Shown here one piece after another: positions 33,453-41,784 of a stretch of 46,596 nt of DNA (position 1 is the first letter of the stretch; each line of letters opens with the position of its first letter). The DNA lies in the IMG/VR virus record IMGVR_UViG_3300032820_001214, positions 1 to 46,596 of that record. One strand, given 5' to 3'. The notes under the pieces are model-generated. The model saw only the letters and a list, made by a program, of their open reading frames with translations. It searched no databases and had not been told where the DNA came from. Origin of the DNA: a virus. The position numbers and the translations under genes are program-made.

Positions 33453-34401
33453 ATTCTGCATCAAGTTCGTCAATATTTGTACTGTATTCAATTACTTTAT
33501 GAGCTCGCCAGTAATCGCCAACCTTAGTCCATTCAACTCTAATATCAAACACTATATCATTATCTTGGACTTGTTTAAAATTTTTAGTGTCAATTAAACC
33601 GGGATTAATATATACTTCTGTATTAGTATTTTGCATTAAGTTTACAATACCTAATTTACGTTTGTGAATACATTCACCCCAGGCCTGACCTGCTACAAGC
33701 CATTTTCCATAATTCAAACCTTTATTATGAAATTCGTCTATTGTAGTAATATGTGAAGTTGTTGGGTTTGTAAATGCTTTCATCTCATTAAATATCTCAG
33801 CAACAGGTCTGTCTTCACCATGGTCACCATATGTTGCAAAAACAATATGTTCAACTGGACGTTCATCAAGAAATGTTATTAGGCGTTTATATAAATTAAC
33901 AGAATCAGGATTTGTTTTAACCCATTCTCCGCCCCAACAATCTATTAAGATTATACCAGCAAATGCTAAAGTTATATTTTTATTGTATACGTTATTAGCA
34001 ATAACTCGTTTTCGTAGATCAGTACTAGAAAATCTATGATTGCGTTTATTATAATAGTGTTCTATTCCTAACTGTTCACCAGTTTGTTTACCACTAAAGT
34101 CTTTCCCTTCATATTCAACACCTAGTATACGTACATTAATATTATTGTATAATAAAAGAATATCATCTATATCTTTTTCTCTAATATATGGAATAATTTC
34201 ATTAACATAACCTACACCTTTTAGTTGTGTATATCTTTCAACTATAGTTTGAACTGGTTTATTTTTTTCAGGTCGATCAATTGTCGGATCAATTTGTAAT
34301 CCACAGATAAGGTAATCACATTGTTCCTTTGCTTCACGTAACATAGCAATATGTCCTGCGTGTAATAAGTCAAATGTACTAAATGTTATACCAACCCGCA
34401 T
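33442..34401 (-). CDS. Cytidylyltransferase-like protein with extra C-terminal domain
   Basis: 319 residues in two parts. Residues 1-135 are a glycerol-3-phosphate cytidylyltransferase-like domain with H14-A-G-H17 and a SSTDLRKRV segment near 125. Residues about 142-319 are an alpha/beta domain starting with an IILIDCWGG strand and containing FATYGDHGEDRP; I do not recognise it. The usual enzyme is about 130-150 residues, so this is a fusion. It overlaps the HemB-like gene by 16 bases and the epimerase by 11. Confidence 0.75.
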   Translation of the reverse strand: MRVGITFSTFDLLHAGHIAMLREAKEQCDYLICGLQIDPTIDRPEKNKPVQTIVERYTQLKGVGYVNEIIPYIREKDIDDILLLYNNINVRILGVEYEGKDFSGKQTGEQLGIEHYYNKRNHRFSSTDLRKRVIANNVYNKNITLAFAGIILIDCWGGEWVKTNPDSVNLYKRLITFLDERPVEHIVFATYGDHGEDRPVAEIFNEMKAFTNPTTSHITTIDEFHNKGLNYGKWLVAGQAWGECIHKRKLGIVNLMQNTNTEVYINPGLIDTKNFKQVQDNDIVFDIRVEWTKVGDYWRAHKVIEYSTNIDELDAEYGA

Positions 34402-35189
34402 AGTTTCCTTGCTCCATAAGATATCATATAATCTGCATCAGCTCTTTCAAAAACATGGTACGTTTCTAATAATTGTTCAGGTGTAGTAATTGATAACCAT
34501 TCACCTGATACTTGAAATGCTCCACAAGGTTTACCTGTGATTTGTTTTATAGGCCCTATTAAATCTATACTAGTCATGCCTGGTTTAACCATTAATTCAT
34601 CAGCACCATCGTCTGCATATTTTACTGATTTGATAATAGCTTTATCTCTATCTGAAACATCTAATTGATAAGGTCTTACTATACCTTTTTCTATTCCCAT
34701 TACATTACGCCAACCACTATAAAAACTAGATCTAAATTTTGTACTGTAACTCATTACAGGAATTTTACTATTAGCATTTTTAATATTCTTAACAGTATTA
34801 GGCTGGCAATCACTAGGTGCAACTGTGGCACCTGACATTTCGTAAATTGTTACTGCTTGTTCTGTTAATAGTTCTTCTGTTTTTTCGTCATCACCTGTAA
34901 TACAACAATGTCCATCTTCTGTATAAGCACATAAACAAACATCTACGTTTAATTTAATATTAAGTTTAGCAAGTTGTTGTGCTACTCTAGATACTTTAAG
35001 AAAATTATGTTTATCGTTTAGTAGTTTATTTTCAGGAATATAAAATAGTAAAAATTCATTAACTCCTAAATCTATATCTTTTTTAACACGGTCAACAATA
35101 CCGTTTCCAGAGTCGTAAATACCGTTTTCGGCTCCTAGTCCGGATGACGAAGAATTTGTACTAGCAAATATTGGTTGTATTAATCTCAT
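34386..35189 (-). CDS. hemB: Porphobilinogen synthase (HemB)-like enzyme
   Basis: 267 residues versus about 325 in bacteria; most of the N-terminal arm is missing. The active site is complete: zinc cysteines C85, C87, C95 (CLC-x7-C as in E. coli), K151 in SYSTKF, Schiff-base K202 in MVKPG, GATVAPSD at 120-127, YQLDVSDRD near 174 and FQVSGEW near 225. The reaction joins two 5-aminolevulinates into porphobilinogen for haem, bilin or chlorophyll. The missing arm normally helps the octamer form, so assembly may differ. Confidence 0.85.
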   Translation of the reverse strand: MRLIQPIFASTNSSSSGLGAENGIYDSGNGIVDRVKKDIDLGVNEFLLFYIPENKLLNDKHNFLKVSRVAQQLAKLNIKLNVDVCLCAYTEDGHCCITGDDEKTEELLTEQAVTIYEMSGATVAPSDCQPNTVKNIKNANSKIPVMSYSTKFRSSFYSGWRNVMGIEKGIVRPYQLDVSDRDKAIIKSVKYADDGADELMVKPGMTSIDLIGPIKQITGKPCGAFQVSGEWLSITTPEQLLETYHVFERADADYMISYGARKLCGLV

Positions 35190-35196
35190 TCTTTAC

Positions 35197-35727
35197 CTAC
35201 CTTGTTATCTTAAAATGTTTATATGTTTGTTGTACGCACTTGGCTTGATAGTAAGAGTCTGCTAAGGCGTTGTGTGCGTCGCTCTGTATTGCTTTACGAG
35301 GGTCTTTAGGCATCATTGCAAACAATGTACGACTATCTCTTATTTGCCAGAAGTTCCAAGGCACTGGCTTACCTAACATTTCATATAAGTTTTCTAACAT
35401 ACCAAAATCAAACATAGGACCTTGAGCCCATAAGTAATCTAAACCAACACACCATTTATTTAGGCGTTTAGTTAATTCATCCAGGTCAACTCTGTCTTCA
35501 TCGCTTAAAGCCTCGTCTTTAATACTTGCTTTTTGTTTAGCCCACCAGTTTAATGTATCTTCGTCAATTGTACGACCTATTTCAGTTTGATCATCTACAT
35601 TAATGCGTAGGTATAACCCATCGTGGGGTTCATCATCAGTAAAAGGATTAAATTTAATTGCGCCAAGTGTTAGTATAGCAGAATTAGGTTTAACTCCTAG
35701 TGTTTCTAAGTCTATCATTCCATGCAT
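35197..35727 (-). CDS. dexA: DexA-like 3'-5' exonuclease
   Basis: 176 residues, DEDD superfamily. DxE is in MIDLETLG (residues 4-11), a central LWAQGPMFDFGML carries the second acidic motif, and HNALADSYYQA supplies the final H-x4-D. T4 DexA (227 residues) degrades single-stranded DNA. The start shares one base with the DNA polymerase stop. An ATG three codons on is possible. Confidence 0.8.
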   Translation of the reverse strand: MHGMIDLETLGVKPNSAILTLGAIKFNPFTDDEPHDGLYLRINVDDQTEIGRTIDEDTLNWWAKQKASIKDEALSDEDRVDLDELTKRLNKWCVGLDYLWAQGPMFDFGMLENLYEMLGKPVPWNFWQIRDSRTLFAMMPKDPRKAIQSDAHNALADSYYQAKCVQQTYKHFKITR

Positions 35728-38402
35728 TAGTCTTCTTCGCCTCCAAAATCAAATAGTGTTTGAAAAGTATTATGTTGAAGTGTACTTTGTACATCCCAGT
35801 TTAACACGCCAATTAAATTACCTAATTTATTATCAATAATAGTTTCTTCCATAGCTTCGTTATCAAATGGAAGTTCCTTAAACCAATCTGGTAAACGTAA
35901 TTCGTCTGTTGGATAGGCAACACTTGTATAACCTAATGGATTTTGTTTTAGTTTACAAACAATAACTTTCATTCCATCTACAATTGTTTGACTATACTTG
36001 TCACCGTTCATACGTTTTAATGTATTCCAGTTAATACTTGCTCGAACGTGTCCAGGCATATTTGCCTTACCTGCTTTTTCTTCTTTTTTTCTATACTCTG
36101 TAACTTTATTAGCACGTTTAGGAGATCCTTTTTCATATCCAGGACGTAACTTAAAGTCTTTTCTAAATGCTGTAATACGTTCTAATACTTCAGCTTCTGG
36201 TTTGTCAGTTAATACCATAAGCAATAACTCACTTAAAAAGTTTTGCATAAACTCTGGTGTATCAGAACGTTTTAAATCAAGACCCATAGCTTTTACTTTA
36301 CCTGGGCCATCAATATCTTTGCGTGTACCTTCGTCATCATATATTAATGTCGCATAACGTTTCTTTGTAATATACAATCCGTTTTCTGCAACCATTTCTC
36401 TACCTGCTTGAATTACATCTGCACGAGATTTAGGACAATGAAATGCTTTACCCATAAATTCAATAAATGTTTTATTAACTTCTTCTGCTACCTGGTCATA
36501 TAATTTAATAACACTTTCTTTAGTCCAAGGTATTTCTCCAGATTCTATTTCTTTTTTCAAAATTGGAAATGCTGAAAAGTATACAGAATCTGTATCACCA
36601 TAAATTACAGAGTCACCAAGATGATCATATGTGCCTGTAATAACTTTATTAGATTCTGCCGCCATATGTTTTGCAATTTGTCTACCTGTTAATGTAGTTG
36701 ATTGTCCAAGACGTTTATCAAAGAACCTGCAACCGGGATTTAAAAGTGCTCCATATAAACTGTTTAAATTAATTTTTTTAACAAGTTGACGTTTATCCCA
36801 ATATTCGATTTCAATTTTATTGCTGGCATCAATTGCTTTTTGTTTCATTTCTTGCAGTTCTTTACGTTCTGCATACCAACGTTTTAATAATCCAGGTATA
36901 ACACCATCAAACTCGTTTGTTAAAATAGTTCCGTTTGCTGTTAACATCCAAGGTTTACGACTATCAAATATTATTTTATAAACTTCTGCCGCACTCATTA
37001 TTTCTGGATCTCCACCTTCCCAATCAATTGTAATGTCAAAGTCTTTACGTCTTTCCATTACAGCTTCATATTCAAGTGTTCCAAAATGACCTTCCCAAGC
37101 ACCTGCAAAAGATTTTTTCTTTAATGTCATTGCTTCTTCAACCATTGCATCTGTATCAATAGGACGTAATTGTCCTACAATAGTTGCTGGGTCCATATTC
37201 AATGCTCTAATAACACTTGGATATAGAGAATTTAAATCCATTGACCCAATCCATTTATGTAAACCTTTCTTAGGAAATGCAACATAAGCCCCAGCCGCGG
37301 TTGCGTGTTCTCTATCATGCTTACTTCTATTAGGTACTTGTAATCCTCTACCATGTGCTTCGTTAATAATTGCTTGTTCTGTAACTGCTACTGCACCCAT
37401 TGTAGTTTGCAGTAATACAGTATTTGCATGAGCTAGTTCATTACTAAGATCAATAAACTTTAATTTTTGATCTAGTTTGTCTAATAGTGCTACGTCTTGT
37501 CTATTATATTCAATAAACTTTTTAAAATCGTTTTTATAAAGTTCGTCTAACGTACCTTCATAAACTGTTTTCTTTTCACCTATTTCAGCTTCACCAATAG
37601 CATCCAGTCTATAAGAATGTGTTTCAGAGTATGTATATTTTCTATACAGTTCTAAACTATCTAAATGTACACGACCAACTAAATCATATGTTTCGAGTTT
37701 ACGCCCATATTTTTCATATTCACGTTTTTTTGGAAGTTGTTGCCAAAGACAAAATCGTCTTGTATCGTCTTTGCTTAATATTTTGCTTACTCTATTAACT
37801 GTATAAGGAATATCATAACCTTCTGAGTTCCAACCACTTAATATATCAGCGTCTTCAATTAAGTCAAGAAATGTTTTTAACATCTCTTCTTCTTTTTCAA
37901 ATAAATGTGTATTCGGGAAGTCTTTAGTTTGCTCTTTAGCTTCTTCCATTGTAATTGTTTTCGGCGGAACTGCTAAAGTAACAAGTGTATCCATCCATTG
38001 TAAATGTACACTAATTGCAGTTATTGGCATAAACGGATCTGAAGGATCAGCAAAGCCACGTTCGGGATCAAAGTCTGTTTCTATATCCCAAAATGCTACA
38101 TTAAGTTTTGGTGCTTCTACATTAAGATAGTTTTCACTTAGACATTGAAAGATAGGATTAACATCACTTTCAAATAATTGCTTTGTATTATTAATGGCTA
38201 GTTCTTTACGGAAGTCTTTAGTTGACTTAGATACTATTCTATTTAAAGGATCACCGTAAATGCTTTTATGTTTACCGCGAGGGTCTTTATAATAAAATGT
38301 ATATTTTATAGGATATTCTGTGAAGTGTCGCTTTCCTTCTCTGCGTTCTACAACACGGATTAGATCTGCGTTACGATCAAATAATGCGTCTACATAACTC
38401 AT
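35727..38402 (-). CDS. 43: DNA polymerase, T4 gp43-like family B
   Basis: 891 residues, very near T4 gp43 (898). The exonuclease DIETD motif is near residue 105 and NSEGYDIP near 206. Polymerase motif A is DLNSLYPSVIR, motif B KKINLNSLYG and motif C YGDTDSVYF. It ends with QTLFDFGGEED; a hydrophobic LFDF near the end is the clamp-binding peptide of gp43, matching gp45 encoded nearby. It is intact, without inteins or introns. Confidence 0.95.
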   Translation of the reverse strand: MSYVDALFDRNADLIRVVERREGKRHFTEYPIKYTFYYKDPRGKHKSIYGDPLNRIVSKSTKDFRKELAINNTKQLFESDVNPIFQCLSENYLNVEAPKLNVAFWDIETDFDPERGFADPSDPFMPITAISVHLQWMDTLVTLAVPPKTITMEEAKEQTKDFPNTHLFEKEEEMLKTFLDLIEDADILSGWNSEGYDIPYTVNRVSKILSKDDTRRFCLWQQLPKKREYEKYGRKLETYDLVGRVHLDSLELYRKYTYSETHSYRLDAIGEAEIGEKKTVYEGTLDELYKNDFKKFIEYNRQDVALLDKLDQKLKFIDLSNELAHANTVLLQTTMGAVAVTEQAIINEAHGRGLQVPNRSKHDREHATAAGAYVAFPKKGLHKWIGSMDLNSLYPSVIRALNMDPATIVGQLRPIDTDAMVEEAMTLKKKSFAGAWEGHFGTLEYEAVMERRKDFDITIDWEGGDPEIMSAAEVYKIIFDSRKPWMLTANGTILTNEFDGVIPGLLKRWYAERKELQEMKQKAIDASNKIEIEYWDKRQLVKKINLNSLYGALLNPGCRFFDKRLGQSTTLTGRQIAKHMAAESNKVITGTYDHLGDSVIYGDTDSVYFSAFPILKKEIESGEIPWTKESVIKLYDQVAEEVNKTFIEFMGKAFHCPKSRADVIQAGREMVAENGLYITKKRYATLIYDDEGTRKDIDGPGKVKAMGLDLKRSDTPEFMQNFLSELLLMVLTDKPEAEVLERITAFRKDFKLRPGYEKGSPKRANKVTEYRKKEEKAGKANMPGHVRASINWNTLKRMNGDKYSQTIVDGMKVIVCKLKQNPLGYTSVAYPTDELRLPDWFKELPFDNEAMEETIIDNKLGNLIGVLNWDVQSTLQHNTFQTLFDFGGEED

Positions 38403-38417
38403 AGTGACGCCTCATTG

Positions 38418-38738
38418 TTATTTCGTTCGTAGCCCTTTAGGACCGTACCAAAAGTATTCTTTATCATTTATTGCCTTATCATCTATCCAAATATCATAAT
38501 GGGGCTTTCCCACTTTAACTGATGTTGCTTTAACTCCCCAGCCTTTTAATTGTGCCTTAGTAAACTCTTTATAATCTTTGCCAGAATTTGCACCTCTGGC
38601 TGTCCAATAATGTATTTCGTTTCCTTCATCAAAGAGTTTATTTAAAATTTCTATCCGTTCATTAATTGGTTTGCTTTCTTTATAATTACTACCATCAGTA
38701 TAACATATTGTTCCGTCTATGTCTACCACATATATCAT
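38418..38738 (-). CDS. Small HAD-family phosphatase-like protein
   Basis: 106 residues from the ATG at 38738 (an ATGA overlap with the membrane protein gene); the longer frame would add 17 mostly hydrophobic residues. DIDGT at 6-10 is motif I with both aspartates, a YWTAR segment is motif II and a YDIWIDDKA segment is motif IV. Such small HAD proteins act on phosphorylated sugars or nucleotides; the substrate is unknown. Confidence 0.75.
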   Translation of the reverse strand: MIYVVDIDGTICYTDGSNYKESKPINERIEILNKLFDEGNEIHYWTARGANSGKDYKEFTKAQLKGWGVKATSVKVGKPHYDIWIDDKAINDKEYFWYGPKGLRTK

Positions 38739-39019
38739 AAAAATAGTCGCCAAATTGCAATACCATTCATTATTGAAAACCACGAACATAAGAGTATTAC
38801 AAATGCCGCCTTTCGAATAACTGCACTAACCACACCCAACATAGATCCAACAAAATACATTGGAATAAAAATTTTAGTTGCAGGGTCTAGTACAGTATAG
38901 GTTAATATTGCACTTGCTGAAATCAAAAAAGTTGCCTCAACCATTTCACAATAAAATGCTGTAGGACTTAATCGATGACTTTCTTTAAGGAAATTTTTTA
39001 CTTTACTTAAAATTATCAC
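38735..39019 (-). CDS. Small membrane protein
   Basis: 94 residues with two or three hydrophobic segments (about 29-46, 50-66 and 69-86) after a charged start. No family recognised. Both ends overlap neighbours by four bases, in the operon driven by the promoter at 39300. Confidence 0.65.
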   Translation of the reverse strand: MIILSKVKNFLKESHRLSPTAFYCEMVEATFLISASAILTYTVLDPATKIFIPMYFVGSMLGVVSAVIRKAAFVILLCSWFSIMNGIAIWRLFL

Positions 39020-39276
39020 TTATCTTTGCCGAGGGTAACAACCAATGTCTCCAAATCATCAAATGCTTCAGCGTGAACAGTCCAATCTCTTTTATAAGCA
39101 ACTTTAATTGCTTTATTAATCAAAGCAGGTTTCATATCTAATTCTTCTGCTATTGCTTTTACTGTATCTTTAAGTCCAGCTTGAAGATCTTCAACTTCTT
39201 GAAGGACGTTACTACCTTCGTTTACCAATCTTGTTAATTTGTCCTTCTCGTCAGGACCGTATACTCGATCACTCAT
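39016..39276 (-). CDS. dsbA: DsbA-like double-stranded DNA-binding protein
   Basis: 86 residues, near the 89 of T4 DsbA. A helical first half with LQEVEDLQAGLKDTVKAIA is followed by ELDMKPALINKAIKVAYKRD and an acidic FDDLETLV end, matching the T4 protein's layout. In T4 it binds dsDNA near late promoters and aids late transcription. A sigma70-type promoter and GGAGG lie upstream. Confidence 0.7.
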   Translation of the reverse strand: MSDRVYGPDEKDKLTRLVNEGSNVLQEVEDLQAGLKDTVKAIAEELDMKPALINKAIKVAYKRDWTVHAEAFDDLETLVVTLGKDK

Positions 39277-39299
39277 ATGATTCCTCCAGTTAAGTGTAT

Positions 39300-39328
39300 A
39301 TTATAGTATGTTTTTCTCACTTTGTCAA
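39300..39328 (-). promoter_or_regulatory. Sigma70-type promoter for the dsbA-HAD-DNA polymerase group
   Basis: Minus strand TTGACA (39328-39323), 17 bases, TATAAT (39305-39300): perfect consensus, 23 bases before the dsbA ATG. Confidence 0.8.
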
Positions 39329-39333
39329 GTCTT

Positions 39334-39873
39334 TTATCGTGCTTGTTCCAATTTAATTGTTATATTTCCTGATATAATTACTCGATTATGTTCACATCCT
39401 TGTTTTGGAACATAATGAGAAACATCTCCAGGAAATATAATTATTAAACCAGTATTTGGTTTAATGGCTTTACCTGCTCCAGGAAATACTAAAGGAGAAC
39501 ACTTCGGACAAGCGTCTACACAATACACAAATGACCAAAGTGATGGCCAATGAGCGTGTGGATCAGTGTTTTCTCCAGTTTTATAAATTGCACCCCAGGC
39601 GTCTGTACAATATGTTTCTCCAGTAGGGTACGGATCAATTTCTTTTTTAAGGGTTTCTATTGCAAATTCAATTATTAATTTAAAGTACTCATTTTTATAC
39701 ATATCCCAAGTAGTCATATGAGCTTTAACATTCGTTTCGTACTTTTGTTGATCACCTTGCTCTTGTATAATACTTGTTAGTATTGGTTTCATACTTTCAG
39801 CATTAGGATATACGTTTGTATGTACAAACATTGGTTCTGTAAATAAAATGCGTTCTGTATTTAGGTCACTCAT
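39334..39873 (-). CDS. 2OG-Fe(II) oxygenase-like, tandem copy 1
   Basis: 179 residues. H106-A-H108, distal H153 and R164 match the TIGR02466-type layout. It also shares with the two next copies a DAC-x2-CSP segment (C122, C125) and C160-x-H162 just before the arginine, which together could bind a second metal. It is the last gene of the tandem set, overlapping copy 2 by four bases. Confidence 0.75.
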   Translation of the reverse strand: MSDLNTERILFTEPMFVHTNVYPNAESMKPILTSIIQEQGDQQKYETNVKAHMTTWDMYKNEYFKLIIEFAIETLKKEIDPYPTGETYCTDAWGAIYKTGENTDPHAHWPSLWSFVYCVDACPKCSPLVFPGAGKAIKPNTGLIIIFPGDVSHYVPKQGCEHNRVIISGNITIKLEQAR

Positions 39874-40478
39874 AAGTTTACTGCTATATTACCTGCTATT
39901 GATATTCTATTATGCTTACATTTATGTGGTGGAACAGCATGAGCTACCCATCCCGGAAAAATAATTAATAATCCTGTTTTAGGAGTATGAATATTTGCGT
40001 CTTTACAATTAGGAAATACTATTGGTGAACATTCATTACAAGCATCTACATAATAAGTAAAGGCCCATGTTGCTGGCCAATGATAATGTGGTTCTAATCC
40101 TAATGTCCAAGTTTCTTTAGAAGCATTCGGCTTATATAGTACACCCCAACAGTCAAGTATAAAAGGATCGTTATTAATTTTATCCATATTAGGAAATAAA
40201 GGTACAGCTTCTTTTATTGTTTTAAGAACAAAGTCAGTTATTGCTTTAAAGTGTTCATTTTCTTCAAATAATCTACGAAATAAATTAGGCATTGGTCCTG
40301 TATGTTTTGCTGAATTTATAAAAGTAGTTTGATTAGGATCTTTATGATATTGTTGTTCTGCTTCATCATACTCTAAGACAATTTTACTTATTGCTGGCTT
40401 TATTAATTCAGCATCAGGATATGTAGTTGTAAAAACTTCCCCACCTTCTTGAAATTGTTTTGTAATAGTTTCAATCAT
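39870..40478 (-). CDS. 2OG-Fe(II) oxygenase-like, tandem copy 2
   Basis: 202 residues. Iron-site candidates are H131, H133 and H180, with R191. The extra residues C147, C150, C187 and H189 repeat those of the sister copies. The central WAFTYYVDAC and IIFPGWVAHAV stretches show it is closer to copy 3 than to copy 1. Overlaps both sister genes by four bases. Confidence 0.75.
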   Translation of the reverse strand: MIETITKQFQEGGEVFTTTYPDAELIKPAISKIVLEYDEAEQQYHKDPNQTTFINSAKHTGPMPNLFRRLFEENEHFKAITDFVLKTIKEAVPLFPNMDKINNDPFILDCWGVLYKPNASKETWTLGLEPHYHWPATWAFTYYVDACNECSPIVFPNCKDANIHTPKTGLLIIFPGWVAHAVPPHKCKHNRISIAGNIAVNL

Positions 40479-41080
40479 AATTCTATTGCTACGTTTCCTG
40501 CTATTGATATTCGATCATGTTCGCAATTATGCGGAGCAACGCTATGTGTTACCCAACCTGGAAATATAATTAGGTTCCCTGTTTTTGATTTAATAGCATT
40601 TTCTCCATTACAATTAGAAAATATTAATGGCGAACAATTTTCACAAGCATCTATATAATATGTAAAAGTCCACGTTGCAGGTATATGTCTATGTGGATGT
40701 AATCTTGGTGTATTAGTTACCATTGGACCTCTAGATAAAAAAGATTTATTTAATATACCCCAAGCATTTATTACATAAGGTTTAACAGGCCATGTTGTAA
40801 TTTCATCATCATTATGTTTATATGTTTCTATATCTGGGAATGATGGTGTTAATTCTTTAATAGTTTCTATTACAAAGTCGGTAATATATTCGAAATATGG
40901 ATCTTTAAGCATTACTTCTATTGAGTCCAAGGGTACTAACGGTGCCCAAGAACCTGTTTCACGCTTACTATAATCCTTTATTAATTGTGATAAAGGGCCT
41001 TTTACTTTCTCAGAGTCATGATATGTATTCTGGTAGACTTCGCCGATTTCGTTAAATTCTTTTTTAGTTAATGCTGGCAT
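40475..41080 (-). CDS. 2OG-Fe(II) oxygenase-like, tandem copy 3
   Basis: 201 residues. H130, H132, H179 and R190 are the likely iron and cosubstrate residues; C146, C149, C186 and H188 form the shared extra set. It is the first of the three in transcription order and lies nine bases after the structural-type gene at 41090-41746, so the set may be read from the late promoter at 41769. Confidence 0.75.
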   Translation of the reverse strand: MPALTKKEFNEIGEVYQNTYHDSEKVKGPLSQLIKDYSKRETGSWAPLVPLDSIEVMLKDPYFEYITDFVIETIKELTPSFPDIETYKHNDDEITTWPVKPYVINAWGILNKSFLSRGPMVTNTPRLHPHRHIPATWTFTYYIDACENCSPLIFSNCNGENAIKSKTGNLIIFPGWVTHSVAPHNCEHDRISIAGNVAIEL

Positions 41081-41089
41081 TAACAGTAC

Positions 41090-41746
41090 TTATGTACTGC
41101 TATTGTCCTTAGATTCGTCTTCCGACTTATATTGCCATTCGTCAGTATGTCCTACTGTCCATTTATCAGTATTTTCAACTTTATAATTTTGAGTACAAAC
41201 TTTAAAGTCAACTGGAAGAGTTTTTCCAGGGATTAAACTTGCGTCTTTCCAAATTATTCTATTATTCGGTTGTGCCGCAAACTGTCCATTCTCAAGTTTA
41301 ATAATATTAAATGATTTATGTTCAGCATCATATTCGGAAAAGTTTATATCTGTAGAATTTTTATCAGCATGACAATTATCTATAGTAAACATATATTCGC
41401 CTTGATGCATTTTACGATCCTTACCATAGAACGAACAAGCACCTAGCATTTGTTTTTCTACTACTGTAAAGTCGTAGTCAAAGCAATCCCATAGTTGTAA
41501 GATATGTAAAGGAAGCTGTTCTCCAAATAATTGTTCTTTCCAAACGAAAGCTGATAGTGGGAGTTTATCGTATAGAGCACCGTATTCAGTTAATAATGTT
41601 TCAAAGTATAATGCTTTTCCTAATACACTTTTTACGCTTATCCAAACGCCCGGAGTTAATTCTCCATGACCTTTCTCCAGGTCATATAAGTATTCTTTTT
41701 TTACAAGTACGTGTATTGGGGGTATAACCCCAACAAGAAAAGCCAT
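41090..41746 (-). CDS. Conserved T4-like phage protein of unknown function
   Basis: 218 residues. The start MAFLVGVIPPIHVLVKKEYLY followed by LEKGHGE and GVWISVKSVLGKAL is a strongly conserved pattern in marine T4-like phages. The C-terminal 20 residues are charged and probably disordered. No function is known. A GGAGA ribosome-binding site and a TATAAATA late promoter precede it, so a virion or late role is likely. Confidence 0.75.
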   Translation of the reverse strand: MAFLVGVIPPIHVLVKKEYLYDLEKGHGELTPGVWISVKSVLGKALYFETLLTEYGALYDKLPLSAFVWKEQLFGEQLPLHILQLWDCFDYDFTVVEKQMLGACSFYGKDRKMHQGEYMFTIDNCHADKNSTDINFSEYDAEHKSFNIIKLENGQFAAQPNNRIIWKDASLIPGKTLPVDFKVCTQNYKVENTDKWTVGHTDEWQYKSEDESKDNSST

Positions 41747-41768
41747 GCGGTCTCCATTCAGATATATT

Positions 41769-41776
41769 TATTTATA
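41769..41776 (-). promoter_or_regulatory. T4-type late promoter
   Basis: TATAAATA on the minus strand, exact T4 late consensus, 22 bases before the ATG at 41746. Confidence 0.75.
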
Positions 41777-41784
41777 ATTTGAAA

